From: Pseudocercospora fijiensis CIRAD86
Lineage: Eukaryota; Ascomycota; Dothideomycetes; Mycosphaerellales; Mycosphaerellaceae
Length of the DNA: 64,000 nt
Direction of reading: 5' to 3'
Assembly: GCF_000340215.1 (NCBI RefSeq)
Contig: NW_006921536.1
Coordinates: 872,446 to 936,445, forward strand
Part shown: positions 24,230 through 36,922 of the stretch, piece by piece
How positions within the stretch are numbered: position 1 is the stretch's first letter
Layout of the letters: every line of letters begins with the position of its first letter
The notes under the pieces: generated by a model
Database searches by the model: none
Told to the model about the DNA's origin: nothing
Seen by the model: only the letters and a program-made list of their open reading frames with translations
Position numbers and translations under genes: made by a program

Positions 24230-24768
24230 TCATTCCGGCAACTCCGCCAACGCCGCCAGCGCAAACATCACCCCAAAACTCACCTTGAACGCAACATTCT
24301 CCCTCACCAATCCCCTCACATCCACACTCTTCACATAACCCTGTAAAGTCTTATACGGCACTAATTTTATCCCATACGCTTCTGCCGTTTGCACTCCTAC
24401 AACCAGTAATCCAAGGAGCAACGCTAAAGGTTTTGAGAAGAGGGAGACCGCGAGGCCGGAGATGAGACCTAGAAGGGAAGGGGAGGGTTAGTTGATTCGA
24501 AGGGGGGTAGGGGATTTTTTGTACCGAATATGCTGCCTGCGGTTAGTTGGCGGATTGTGCGGATGTTGGGACGTTGGGGTCTGGAGTGTGAATTTGTGGA
24601 CCAGTCTTTTGATGAGATTGTGGAGGGTGAGGTATCGAGGAGGAGGGGGCGGCGAGGTTGGAAGAGTTGGGGGGCGAGGTAGAGGGTTGTGCCTGTTGCT
24701 GCGCCGAGTAAGAGGGGGGTGCTGCGGAGGGAGTGGTTTAGGAGACCGAGGGGGAGGCGGAAGGACAT
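24230..24768 (-). CDS. FUN14-family membrane protein
   Basis: Exons are 24768-24525 and 24468-24230 on the minus strand; the 56-nt intron 24469-24524 (GTACAA...CTAAC...CTTCTAG) joins QLTAGSIFG to LISGLAVSLFSKPLALLLG. The product is 160 aa. The FUN14 domain occupies about residues 78-160: a Gly-rich first membrane span, a second hydrophobic span (ALLLGLLVVGVQTAEAYG), the IKLVPYKTLQGYVKSVD loop and a third hydrophobic segment (VAFKVSFGVMFALAALAE). FUN14 proteins sit in the mitochondrial outer membrane; animal FUNDC1 is a mitophagy receptor, but no LC3-interacting motif is evident here, so the role may differ. The basic, hydrophobic N-terminus (MSFRLPLGLLNHSLR) fits mitochondrial targeting. Confidence 0.87.
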
Positions 24769-26948
24769 TTCGATGTTTGATGTTGATGGCAGTATTGGTA
24801 ATAAGGTGTATGGATGACTTTCACTTACTGTGGTGGTGGTTTTTTGGGAGCTCGGCTTATGACGTAATATGTAAACACTTGCATGTGGAGAGCATGGGTC
24901 GGGTCGGCATTGGGTTTACTTGTGTTGACTGGCATTCCTGGAATTGAAAGTCGACGACATCTCTTATATTGTATCTTCTTCTGGCAATTTGTTGTTCACA
25001 GTAGGGTTGAGCATGGCAAACCGTATTGAGGAGGTACGGTGATGAGCTTGATTGATCGTGGAGGGCATTACATGGACTTATTCTTGCAATGCCGAATACA
25101 TCATACCATGCTAGGAAGGCTCAAAAGACACCGCCATGTTGCTCGAAAAGGTCGTGATCAAGGCAATGTACCCGACATCTCTGGATAACCATACAGTAAG
25201 CATGTGAATGCTCTTCCTATCGCAACATTTTGTGAACTGATCAACTCTAGATCTCGACCCTTGCGATCCCAAGGAGATAGCTCCAGAGTCCATATGATTC
25301 GACAACATGCTACGACGGACCAGACTGCTCATGAGCGAAGTTCTGCGACGACATCGGTAGTATCGTCGTCGCCCGCAAAATGCCAACACAATTTTTGTGC
25401 AGCTTCGGCCTGTCTGCCGAGCAATGCGCCCACGTATCCGTTATCCATCGAAGTTTGCCACAACTCCCACTTCTTCTTGCTCCAGACGTCCACAGGCCTG
25501 ACGCTGCGCGATATACGGGCGCGTGAGCAAATTCGACGGAATCCAACTTACGGTGCCTGGCTGGTCAGCATACCGAATTCCTGGGATTTCTCATCACATT
25601 CTCGGCCGCAGACGAACTGAAAAGGCATTAGTTGACCATCAACACGGCTCATGAGGATGTCAACACAGCTCATGAGGATGTGGTGGCTTTGATCTTGAAA
25701 TCCTGAAAGTGCAGCAGATTTCAAGGTCGCTCACCATGCTGACCGGCTGACAGTCTCCAACAGATCGGTCATTGGTTAGATGGTGAATTTGGAGGCTGTT
25801 TCAGATGACGTTGACAAAGATGACCACACACCTCATAATCTTGTGTCAGCAGCCACCGAGGTTGTGTGATTGATACGTTTCGTATACAATGAATCCTTCG
25901 ACGTTGGAGGTAGAACTACGATAAGCTTGGCGCAAGGGCCGTCACTATCACAGTCACAGATCCTACTAACGATCCTCGCTAAGCTGCATTGCCGGAAGGG
26001 TGACGTGTGGTGCTGGTTCGCTTGGGCATACGGCATACCGCAGCCACAGAGGATTGACAGCGGTCGGACGCTATAATAGTGCCATTTTTTGAATAGGGCA
26101 GGGCAGCAGCCAGCAGGGGAAGAGTGGGAAGAAGGATTTCCAGGACGGACACGCCGACACGCCGTAACTCTCCCGGCGCTGTAGCTTCACGTGGTTTAGC
26201 CGTGTCTGACGGTAACCAAGATGCGGCACAGGTGTGATCGCGGAAGCCCAAGGCGCTAGTCTTGAGTTCAATCGAGCTGGAGTTTCGTGGCTGAAGTTTA
26301 GATAAGCGTTCGAGGTTTGGGGGTTGGGACAAGGCTCCGACAAGCACTCGTTGGCTCAGGTAGCAAGCCACATCGCGGGCTGAGCGGGACACAATTGTAA
26401 CAGTAGCTGCAGGACTATGTAATATAGACGTCAGCTTGGCATACACCACGATCCATACAGCGCACAGCTTGGCTGACGGTGGCCGAGGCACAAGCCCAGC
26501 CCAAGAAGAGTTGGCATTCTCGCGTGGCATCGGTTCTCAGACTTCGGCTCTCAGGGGTGTTCTCGAGACAAAGCTATTCGCAGATCATGGAAGGAGATGA
26601 TGAAGTGGCAAACAATTGGTTCAGTGTACAGTGTACATAGTGTACTTGAAACGCCGGGAAGGCATAGTGGAAGGCGAGCTCGCGTGGCCGTATCGTGTCG
26701 GTGACACACGTAGAAAGCAGTAATACCAAAATCGTGAATGTAAGAAAGAAATCATGAGATGAGAGTGCAGAAGAAAAAGAAGAAGAGAAGGTCTTAGAAC
26801 TATTGAGTTTCGGGCTTTGCTCCGCACAGACGACGGAATTTCCGGCAGCAGCATCCGACGTTGTCAACAGCAAAAACAAACCCCCATAGAAGACAGCAAA
26901 TTGAAGAAGCCATCACTCATCTTTTCTCGGGCAACACAGTCCTCCAAA
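24769..26948. other. Gene-free stretch, FUN14 to GTR1
   Basis: About 2.2 kb. The left end is the FUN14 promoter and the right end the GTR1 promoter (the genes are divergent). Between them are only short overlapping frames; the longest (25979-26530, minus, 183 codons) has no domain and an unlikely composition. No repeats or RNA genes recognised. Confidence 0.45.
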
Positions 26949-28008
26949 ATGAGCACGCTCGAGCGCACGAAGCGCCACAAGCAGCGCAAGATCCTGCTAA
27001 TGGGCAGGTCCGGCGCAGGAAAATCTTCGATGCGATCCATGATATTCCAGAACTATGTGGCCAAAGACGTCCGAAGACTGGGCGCGACCGTGGACGTGGA
27101 GCACAGCAACATCAAATTCATGGGGAATCTAATGCTCAACCTTTGGGACTGCGGAGGGTGAGTGAGCATATGTCCAGACCCATGCGCAAGGCATCGTAGG
27201 TCATATCATCACTGATTCCAACAGTCAAGATTCCTTCGTCGAATCATACTTGACGAATCAAAGATCCCACGTCTTCACATCCGTCGCCGTGCTCATATTC
27301 GTCTTCGACATCGCATCCAAAGAAGCCGCGCCGGATCTAATCAGCTTTGCGTCAACGATCCGAGCCCTACAGGAATTCAGTCCGAACAGCAAAATCTTCG
27401 TGCTGGTGCACAAAATGGACCTCGTGGCTCCGGATCAGAAGAATACCGTGTACGCGCAGAAAGTCAAAGAGGTGCGCGCGACGTGCGAGCAGGAAGGCTT
27501 CTCCGCAAAGCAAGTCGAGTTCCATTCCAGCTCGATCTGGGATCAAAGTTTGTACCGCGCGTGGACGCAGGTGATCTACTTCCTCGTCCCGAATGCGTCA
27601 ACGATTGAGGGAATGCTTCAGAAACTAGCCGAACTCCTCGATGCGCGCGAGATGATTCTCTACGAGCGGACGACATGCCTCGTCGTAACGCACATAACTC
27701 GCGGCAACGAATCACGCAATCCTTATGCCGATCGCTTCGAACGTATCAGCAGTATCCTCAAAACTCACAAACATTCCATGTCGAAACATACGGGGATGAT
27801 GCCTTCGGAAGTCTCGTTTGCGGAAATGCAGATCAAGACGGGAGATTTTATGTTTTTTATCACGCGACTTACGGAGAATACGAATCTTGCTGTGGTGATG
27901 CCGAGTGATGAGGCGGCGTTCAATGCGGCGAGGGTGAATGTTCAGTTGGCGAGGAAGGAATTCGCGTATTTGGATATTGTGGATTCGAAGAAGGGAAAAG
28001 AGAGTTAG
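26949..28008 (+). CDS. GTR1: Gtr1/RagA-type Rag GTPase
   Basis: Part of the vacuolar Gtr1-Gtr2 heterodimer that signals amino-acid sufficiency to TORC1. Exons are 26949-27157 and 27225-28008; the 67-nt intron 27158-27224 (GTGAGT...AACAG) falls inside the G3 motif and restores LWDCGGQDSF. The product is 330 aa. G1 is [10 protein letters not shown] (about 19-28), the switch region includes [13 protein letters not shown]3 WDCGGQ is at 66-71 and G4 HKMD at 132-135. The C-terminal roadblock-like Gtr domain follows from about residue 185. The Gln after the G3 Gly-Gly and the close match to RagA rather than RagC distinguish it from Gtr2. Confidence 0.95.
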
Positions 28009-28250
28009 TGATATGCTTGCTCTTCCTCACTCACGTTGATGAGAATAGTAGTGAGGGCTGCGATCCACATTTGCGGGACCGGATGGGTGATGGATGACCT
28101 TGGCTGAATACTGGGGTAGAGTCTCGACCATTCGCCACTGCAGACGTACGTAACTGTCATCAGCATTGAACTACTACACCATGCTATTAACGACGACCGA
28201 GACTCGTATCGCTAGGGAGGCAGGCAGGCAGGCAGGCATGCAAGGCTATA
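28009..28250. repeat. GTR1 3' flank with (AGGC)n microsatellite
   Basis: The GTR1 3' UTR region. An AGGC tetranucleotide array of about five units lies at 28218-28238, immediately before the composition switches to RIP-type DNA at about 28250. Confidence 0.7.
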
Positions 28251-29010
28251 GCGAAGTTTCGCTTAGCTGCATATACGGAGACTCTTAACCCGAGCCTACA
28301 ATCGACCTAAACGCATGCTATACTAGCAGAAAACGGGGCGAAAAATTTATTGTAACCTTCCGCTACGTTCGCCTATTACGAGCCGTAGTACTAGTAGTTT
28401 CCTAAGCGAAGCATTCTCTAGTATAGTAATCCCCTATAGACTAGAATATTCTATTCGACTTACCTATTAAGGATCCCCTCCTTATAACCTTACGCGAAAT
28501 ACTATAAATCTTTCTCCTAAAATAGCCTCTAGACTAGACTAGAAACAGTTATAACTCCGACTAAGACCTATCTATATAGTAGAGACTTAAAACCGAGAAT
28601 AATAGGTAAATTGTAATACGCGATTCCTATAGAGGTTTTAGTTTCGAACTTTAAATATATACTTAGGCGATAAGGGGAGACCTAGCTAGTACTATACTAT
28701 AGATTTAAGTCTAGATCGATATATATTTCGTTTCTTTCTTACTAGACGCTAGTCGAGATTATTAGGATATTATTAGACGTAAAGATATATAAAACAAGTA
28801 TTAGGTTATATACTAGTAATATAATAGCCTCTATTCGTATAGAAGAAGAATCTTAAAGAATTATAGAAAGGAGAGAACGTAGGTACTATTTTATCCCTAT
28901 CGATAGAGATAAGCGACGTAGCTCTTATCGATATAGTAACGTAGCCCGCCGGTAGTCTACTATCTACTATCGGACCCTAGTCGGTTACTAAAAGCTCGGC
29001 TTATCGCAAT
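28250..29010. repeat. Older RIP-degraded repeat, left of Gypsy insertion
   Basis: AT-rich, stop-rich DNA with CpA/TpG depletion. It continues beyond the Gypsy element at 35753, so the retroelement inserted into DNA that was itself repetitive. No coding remnant or terminal repeat identified. Confidence 0.6.
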
Positions 29011-29015
29011 CCCTA

Positions 29016-29202
29016 TATAAAGGGCTACGCCCTAGGTAGAAAGCGCTAGCCTTAGGCATTCGGCCTACGCGACTCTAACCTACTGCTTAGCGCTTAGCGC
29101 ACCGTATAAAACTATTCGGATTCACGTAGATAGACTTAGCTCTTTATCGAACCTATTAAGTCTTACATCTAGCATCTGCGTACGCGTTACTTACCCGTAA
29201 TA
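29016..29202 (+). repeat. 5' LTR of the Gypsy element
   Basis: 187 bp, starting TATAAAGGGC and ending CCCGTAATA. The original ends were probably TG...CA; here both are RIP-converted to TA...TA. It differs from the 3' copy at six positions, all CpA/TpA or TpG/TpA transitions. Confidence 0.95.
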
Positions 29203-32200
29203 TTAGGTTCGATCTTTAATATAGGAAACGCTAAGGTTTATTAGGAACCCGAGCAAGATAGCTAGGGGAACGCTGCCCCTACCGCACTAGAGATAACTAG
29301 GGACGAGATTTATCGTACCTTCGAGAGTCTCTATACTAGACAGTAGACGATAGAAGCCTAGCTATAAGCTACTCGTTCCGCGCTCTAATACGCGGAAGCG
29401 TCTCGCTAGCTCGGGCCTCCCGAAGCTAGTTTAGTACGAGACTAGTCTACGAACGAGATCCTAAAGGGACTACTAGAAACTCTCTCGGCTTCCGGCTAAA
29501 ACGTAACGGCATCCCGCGAGTAGAAACTACTATCGTAGGATAGGAAAGCCGAGTCGTTCTAGGACTACCTACTACGACTAAGGAGTTCGTATCGAGTTCG
29601 TTCCGGGCTAAAACTAAAGCTCTCCGAAGATTACTACTAGGACACCGTATACGATACCCTACTAGCAAAGGAACGCGCTAGGATACGCTACTTCTAGGAA
29701 AGAGGAAGCCTTATAAAAGGAAAGGACCCCGAAGCTTTCTTCTAGCAACTCGAGGACGTCTTCGCGGATAGCAACGAAGCTATAAAGGCGCTAGAGCAAC
29801 TCTAAGCCCTAAGGCACTCCTAGGGATAACCTTAGTACGACTACTAGCTAGAATTCGACGGCCTCCTACTAAGCGTAGGCGGAGACCGTTAGATAGACGA
29901 TACGAAAATCGGTTATTTAAAGAATACCTTCTCGAACGCAGCTAAGACCTATACTACCGCCGTACTAAAGATTAAGGATTACTACCTCTATATAGAGGAG
30001 GTCGAGCGGATTATAACGAACCTTAAGTCGACAGATTAGTTTAAATAGGCTACGAAACGCTAGTAAGAAAGGAAGAAAGAAGTAGCGAGTCCTATAGTCG
30101 TTATTCCCCCCTATACGGCCCCCGCGGCGAACCCGAAGGTCGACTCTAATAGAGACGTAGTTATAAATCCCGCTTAAACTAACGCTTCCCGTAGAAAGAA
30201 CCGCGGAGCCTAACAATCGACGGCGGGGAAACCTAGGGCTAAATAGGTCGACTCTATAGAAAGAGAGAAGCATAAAGAGAAAAGACTCTACTTCCGCTAT
30301 AAAGCGAGCGGATACCGTATTCGAGATTGCCCGTACGCCCCGCCGGCTTAGCCTACTAAGATTAGTATCGCCTCCGTATAACCTATTCTAGAGGATACGG
30401 AAGAATAGTCGGACTTAAGCAGTTCCGACTCGGGAAAAGAGTAACTCCTACTCGTAGTTAGAAGTCGGAAGTAGATAGAGTATAGGCAAAGAAATAGGAA
30501 GAAGTTAAAAAGGATATAAACGGGAATCTTATATATACCGATATAGTCCTCGAAAATAACGTCGGAACTTCTACTCTTATCGACGAAGGATACTAGTATT
30601 ACGCTACAATTAATACAGGCCTAGCTAAAGGCCTCGGACTTAGCTATATTAGCCGTAAGTCCCGAGAAGTAAAAGGAGCGTCTGTAGTAATATAAGACGC
30701 GAAAATTGTAGAAGTTATCGCCTTTCGGATAGAAATTAACGGATTCTAATAAACGGTATACGCTTACGTCGTACCGGGATTAGCTTTTCCCCTTATCCTA
30801 GGGAACCTATAGAAGGTATATAACAAGGTCCGGACTGCGCCTAAAAAACGACGGTACTACTACGGGAGGGCTCGGTATTAGATTAAAGAAGGGCGCTATT
30901 ACCGCGAGGTCGATACGAACGGGAACATCGCTACGATTAACGCCGTAAGAAGCCTACTTACCGTAACAATTGCCGAGGACATTAAAAAGGCCCTAAAAAC
31001 GAGGGAATACCCGACGATCGAGGAGCTAAAGAAGAAGCTACCCCCGGAGGTTCGCGATATAGCCGCGCTATTTTATTAAAAAGAAGCCGATAAGTTAGCG
31101 CCCTATCGCCCTAGTATCGACTATATAATAGAACTCTAAAAGAAACTAGACGGATCCTAGCCTTAACTCCCTTAGGGTCCGCTCTATAGTATATCGAAAT
31201 AAGAACTCTTAGTCTTACGGAAGTCGCTAGACGAGCTCCTAAAGAAGGGGTTTATAAGACCGGCGAACTCCGAAGCGGCGGCGCTCGTACTGTTCGTTAA
31301 GAAGCCCGGGGGAGGACTACAGTTCTACTACGACTATAAGGCGCTTAACGCTCTAACGAAGTAAGACAGATACCCCCTCCTACTAATCCCGGATACTATA
31401 AGGAACCTAACGGAGGCCCGGTAGTTAACTAAGGTTAACGTAGTCTCGGCCTTTTATAAGATTAGAATAGCAAAAGGATACGAGTATAAGACGGCCTTCC
31501 GGACGAGGCTAGGCTCGTTTAAATAGCTAGTATGCCCGTTTAGTTTGTCCGGAGCCCTAGCTATATTTTAACGGTATATTAATACTCTCCTATAGGAGTA
31601 TCTAGACGACTTCGCGTCGGTATATATAGACGACGTAGTTATCTACTCGAGCGGGTCGAGGAAAGACTATTTCCGTAAGATAAGAGCGGTACTTAAGAAG
31701 CTTTAGGACGGAGGCCTTTACCTCGATATTAAAAAGAGCGAATTCGCCTAGAAAAAGATTAAGTACCTAGGGTTTATCGTCTATACTAACGGAGGAGGAG
31801 TATTAGCCGACCCCGAAAAGGTAGAAGCTATACGAAAATAGGTAGTACCTAAGACCTAAAAGGAAGTTCGTCGTTTCTTAGGATTTACGAACTACTACCG
31901 TATATTCGTACTAAACTATTCTAAGATCTCCGCGCTATTAACTGCGCTTACCGGTAAGGGAACCCCGTTCGCCTAGGGAGAAGAATAGGACAAAGCGTTC
32001 GAGACGCTAAAGGACAAATTCTACCGCGCCCCGGTACTTACCTAGTAGGACCCGTCCCTCCCTACCTTCCTTAAGACGGATTGTAGCGGGTTCGCGATTA
32101 GGGGCGCCCTTATCTAAGAAAAGGCGGGAATCCGCCGACCGGTAGGCTTCTTTTCGAAGAAACTAAATAAGGCGGAGATTAATTACGATATCTACAATAA

Positions 32201-34234
32201 GGAAATACTAGCAGTCGTGTCTAGTATTAAGTTTTAGGACTCCGAGCTGAAATTATATAGCCCCTTTACGATTTAGACGGACTATAAGAACCTAGAATAC
32301 TTTATAGTAAAGCGCTAGCTGTCCGAAAGATAGATCCGATAGTAGGAAGAACTAGCGAAGTACTAGTTTACCTTAGTCTACCGGCCGGGAATCGAAGCTA
32401 TCCTACCGGATACCTTATCGAGGAGAGAATAAGATACGTTAGGCTAAGACGACAAGCTTTCGAGGTTCCGGAGATTCTTAGAACCGGACCTCTCTCTAAA
32501 CTAGCCGGAAAACGTCTAGATTTCTAGTACTACTATCCGTAGCTTCCTACGTATAACGAAGGCGACCCTATTATCCCTACTCGCGAACGAAACGGAGCCC
32601 GCATAGCCTTCGCCGGAAAGCGCTAAACTATTCTAGGACCTAGAGATAAACGATATATAGAAGAGCATTGTCGAGAAAGATACGGTATACTAGACGGTAG
32701 TACGAAAAATCCGTAAGGGAGGCAGAACATTACAACCGGAAATTAAAGCAAAAATTCAGATCGGGGATTATATAATAGACCCTAAGGGGTTCCTTCGCTA
32801 CCGCGGCAAGCTCTAGGTTCTAGGAGCCCTAGCGACGACGGAAACCGAATATAAAGATATAGGGGCCGAGGAACTATAGCAGGATATACTATATACGAAG
32901 ATTATCTAGTCGATCTACGACTCGCCGCTCTACAGCTACCCCGGCCGGGATTCTACTACTTCTATACTAAGTCGCGACTTTTACTAGCCGCTATAGTCGA
33001 AGTAGGTGCGGCAATTCCTACGGAACTGCAACTATTATAGACGCAATAAGGTATAGAGGGAACACAAACACGGCCTCCTAAAACCCCTACCGGTACCCGA
33101 CCGTTTCTTCTAGGAAATCTCGATAGACTTTATAACTAACCTACCGGAGTTAGATAGGAACCGGTATCTATAGGTAATTAAAGACTGCCTAAGTAAATAG
33201 ATCGCCCTTATCGGTACTCCCTCTATAAAAGCAGAGGAATACGCGGTTTTGTTCCTAAAATACTAGGTTAGGTATTACGGACTTCCTCGTACTATTACTA
33301 GCGATAGAGGTACGAATTAGACGAGCACTTTCTAGAGGGAGATATATCGACTACTCGGCGTAAAGCAGAGGTTAAGCTCCGCCTACTACCTACAAACCGA
33401 CGGAGGTCTAGAGCGCGTAAACTAAGACGTACAAGCTTACCTATAGAACTATATTAACTAGATATAGTCCGATTAGAACTAATAGCTTCCTATAGTAGAA
33501 CTAGCGTTTAACGGGAGATACTAAGCGGGGTTAGGAATAAGCTCTTTCTTCGCGACTTATAGTTACGAATCTACCTCCCCCGTTATATTAGAGAAGGACC
33601 TAGCTATCGATAGACGGCTAACTATAGCGAAACGGGCGGAGGAGTTCGTAAATAAGATTAAGCAGATCTTAGATCTGTGCTAAGTATAGATAGCGGAAGC
33701 CGTATAGAAATAAGAGGATAGCGCGAACAAGACTAGAACTCTAGCGCTAGTATATTGTATCGGAGACAAGGTCTAGCTCGACCTAAGGAATTACTAGACC
33801 GGTAGACTAAAGAAGAGCCTCGACTCGAAGTACGCTAAGTATACGGTAGAAGAGGTATTATCGCCTGTCTTAGTATAACTCTTAGGGATACCTAGTAATA
33901 TTTACCCGGTATTCTATACCGACCTTCTAAGACTTGCGAGCCGGGACCCCCTTCTAGGGTAGGTAACCGACGACGAATAGCCGGACCCTATCTTAATTGA
34001 GACGTATAAAGAGTAGTAGGTCGAAGAAATCCTATATACCCGAAAAAAGAAGCGGAGCCGAGGGCGAGAAGCACTCGTAAAATAGAGCGGGTACTATAAA
34101 CCTACGTAGGAACCCCTAGACTATATCGCGGATACCTCCGCGCTAAACGACTTCGAAGCGAAATATAGACAAATCGAGGAGAACGACGGGCCTTTAGGAG
34201 ATTAGGAGAAGAGAGGAAAACGGAAGAAATAACG

Positions 34235-35534
34235 CGGTAACCTAGAGTTTTTCCGCGGAATAACGGGTTTATAGATTCTAGGGACTTTTGCTAACTTCTA
34301 GAGTTTGGGTTTCTTACTAACTTATTAGACTTAGAATTACTAGAATACTAGAGAAGGGAAACATAATTTAGAGCTAGGAAGAATTTTATTTAGGTATTTA
34401 TAAGTAAGTATCGGGTCTCCGCCCGAAATTAGAAGGTTACCTTAGGACTACAAAAAAAATAATAATAACATATCCGAAGCTACCTAGAAACCCCTAGAAA
34501 ACCTACGGAAACCTTTACTCCTCTAGCGGACCTAGACGATTATTACCGAGATAGAGGGCGGTCGGAACGCTACTAAAAAAGAGAGGTTAGCGAGAGAAAG
34601 TCGAAGGGCAGCGAGGAACTTACGTCTAAGTCTATTAAGCTACGATATTAGCGACGGTGTTTGTTACCTCCGAGGCGATAGCGCTAAAACAAACGGTTAG
34701 CGAGGGTTTTATCGTAGGGAACGGAGAATCTTACCTAGATAACAACCCCTACGGCTAGAGAGACTTAAGGGCTTTCTAGGCCTTAAGAACCTTAAGAAGC
34801 TCGGAGTGCTTCTCGGCGATATTAGCGCGGGTCGCGCGGGTATAGCTAGCGTAGGCTACGTAGGCTATTTAAGGACTAAATAGTTAGCGAGAGATTTAAT
34901 ACGGGAATCGCGATAACTTATAGTAGGGCGTAGGCAATTCTCTTACGAGCGCAATTAGCGTAAGCCCTCGAGCTAGCGGGCTTAAGAAAGGTTAGCGGAC
35001 CCTACGACAAATAGGACGGGAACCTTATAGATTAGTCGGCGTAGTCTTCGCCGGAGTTATAGCAACTAACGTAGTAAATTCGACGAGCTATCTAGGATAA
35101 GTTAATTTTGCGAAGGGAACCGAGGAGAAAGGGGAGGGACTTACGGTATTAGTAGTAGTAGTAGTAGTAGAGGTATATATAAAGAAAAGAGGAAGAAGAA
35201 GAAGAAGAAGGAAATATTAATACTCCTAGAAGGCGACGCCGAAGTAAAGGTCGCGAAAGCAAAGGAAAGCGCGATTGCAAGTAAAGCGTTTAAAAGCGCA
35301 GTTACGGCGCGTTCTAGAAGGTAGTAAGCAGGTAAAAGAGCGCGGTTTAGCAGTCGCGAAGAAAGTTACAGTCGTTAAAACCCTAGGTACGGCAACTCCG
35401 ACCGGAAAGTAGCGGAAACCCCGATCGCAAAGGAAGAAACTACGAGCGCGTTACTCTAGAGAAGCTTAGATAGGTACAGATCTAACGGATAAAGTAATAG
35501 CGATAGAAACTACGGAGGGCTTTCTATCCCCGCT
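34235..35534 (+). other. Non-coding 3' region of the Gypsy element
   Basis: About 1.3 kb between the chromodomain remnant and the polypurine tract, with no recognisable domain. It contains trinucleotide arrays, (AGT)n near 35147-35170 and (GAA)n near 35186-35211. Confidence 0.6.
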
Positions 35535-35560
35535 AAGGAAGGGGAGGAGGACGGGGGTAA

Positions 35561-35747
35561 TATAAAGGGCTACGCCCTAGGTAGAAAGCGCTAGCCTTAG
35601 GCATTCGGCCTACGCGACTCTAACCTACTACTTAGCGCTTAGCGCACCGCACAAAACTATTCGGATTCACGTAGATAGACTTAGCTCTTTATCGAACCTA
35701 TTAAGTCTTATATCTAGCATCTACGTACGCGTTACTTACCCGTAACA
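35561..35747 (+). repeat. 3' LTR of the Gypsy element
   Basis: 187 bp, starting TATAAAGGGC and ending CCCGTAACA, so the terminal CA survives here. It is preceded by a purine-rich tract and followed directly by the CCCTA target duplication. Confidence 0.95.
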
Positions 35748-35752
35748 CCCTA

Positions 35753-36740
35753 TAATATTAGGCCGACGCTATTAGCCTACTACTAAGATTTCTATAGAAA
35801 TACTAGAGGACTAGGACAAACTCCTCTCTACTCGGAAAAGTAGAGTATAATTATTAATATCTAGTAGCTATACTACTCGATTCTCGCTATACTTGTCTAT
35901 AGTTATTAAAGATCTCTCCTATAATCTAGTATATAGATAGAGAAGCGGAAATAGCTATAGGGCCGACTACCTCTCTCCGGCCGGTATTTAACCCTATATA
36001 GTAGTACCGATAAAATATAATATAATATAACTCGTCTATACTTTACTATTTAGCACCTATATCCTTTTTTTTTCTTTATATAAAAACAATAGTACCCGCG
36101 CTCTATACTAGCACGTTCTACTATCTAGCTTCTTCTTTTTCTTCTTCTTCTTTTTAACCCGACCTATAAATACAAAGCCGGATTTTAAAAATTCTAATCT
36201 TAATATATATCTATCTTAGAAAATCGGAAATCGGAAATCGTTATAGACTACGTACGAACGTATATACGTATATAGCGTTTCGTATTTCGGAGTTTAAATT
36301 ATTCTCTTAGAATACCGACGGTACCGACGCGTAGCCGACTCGGAGATTTAAGTCTCTTTCTCCTATAGCGGGCGTTAGAGCTATACTATTCTAATTTCTT
36401 AGAATATAGATATACGAGATAGGACTTTAACGTTTCGATAGTATATATATATATATATATATATAGTAGGAGAGAAGATTATCTTATCGTAGGTACTAGC
36501 GCGGCTCTATAGTAGCTTTTTGTAATAAAAACATAATACCTTTCGTATATCCTCGTTGTAAAGCAAGCTACTCGAATAATTCGGGATATAGGATTATAGT
36601 GCGAGTCGTTGCGATTAGGGATAGAAATGCCGAATACCGGGGGATAGCGAGGTAGGAAGGGGGGAGTTGGGAATTTACAATTAATTAGAATAGAGGGTCT
36701 TATACATTGCTTTACAACCCCGGTCCTTAAGCGGCGGCGG
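35753..36740. repeat. Older RIP-degraded repeat, right of Gypsy insertion
   Basis: Continues the RIP composition after the Gypsy target duplication, with a (TA)n tract near 36441-36464. Normal composition resumes about 180 bp before the stop codon of the Zn2Cys6 gene. No domain identified. Confidence 0.6.
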
Positions 36741-36922
36741 CTAAAGGGGACGACTGAAAGAAAGGGAACACTGGGATTTATTAGTGGAGATGGCTGCTCA
36801 TCGTCAAATCGTCCTGTATTTCCGAGCCCTTCTTTCTTTCCTTTGAACCTTTTTTTTCGCACAAAACACGTAGCCTCCTGTTGGACTCTGGTCTGTCGGA
36901 TATCACGCGTGAAGTCTCAAAA

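Larger units (their letters stand above)
29016..35747 (+). mobile_element. Complete Ty3/Gypsy chromodomain LTR retrotransposon, RIP-inactivated
   Basis: A 6,732-bp element with 187-bp LTRs at both ends and the 5-bp target duplication CCCTA at 29011-29015 and 35748-35752. Internal domains on the plus strand, in Ty3/Gypsy order and broken by many TAG/TAA codons: gag with a degraded CCHC knuckle (about 30290-30335), protease (about 30540-30800, LIDEG in place of the usual active-site triad), reverse transcriptase (about 31190-31770, YIDD at 31620-31640), RNase H (about 32040-32420), integrase (about 32900-33620, including a DFIT-like motif) and a C-terminal chromodomain-like segment (about 34018-34110, ending LVKWSGY with TAG read as Trp). 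The chromodomain places it among chromoviruses. A purine-rich tract (35535-35558) precedes the 3' LTR. It cannot encode functional protein as it stands. Confidence 0.95.

Noticed and set aside
25979..26530. 183-codon minus-strand frame between FUN14 and GTR1
   Set aside because: No domain, mixed low-quality composition, overlaps other chance frames; not better than expected by chance in this GC range.
29447..30273. Minus-strand frames inside the Gypsy gag region
   Set aside because: The coding remnant is on the plus strand; these arise by chance because RIP creates stops mainly in the sense frame.
36479..36862. 127-codon minus-strand frame at the edge of the RIP island
   Set aside because: Spans the border between RIP and normal DNA and has no domain; chance frame.
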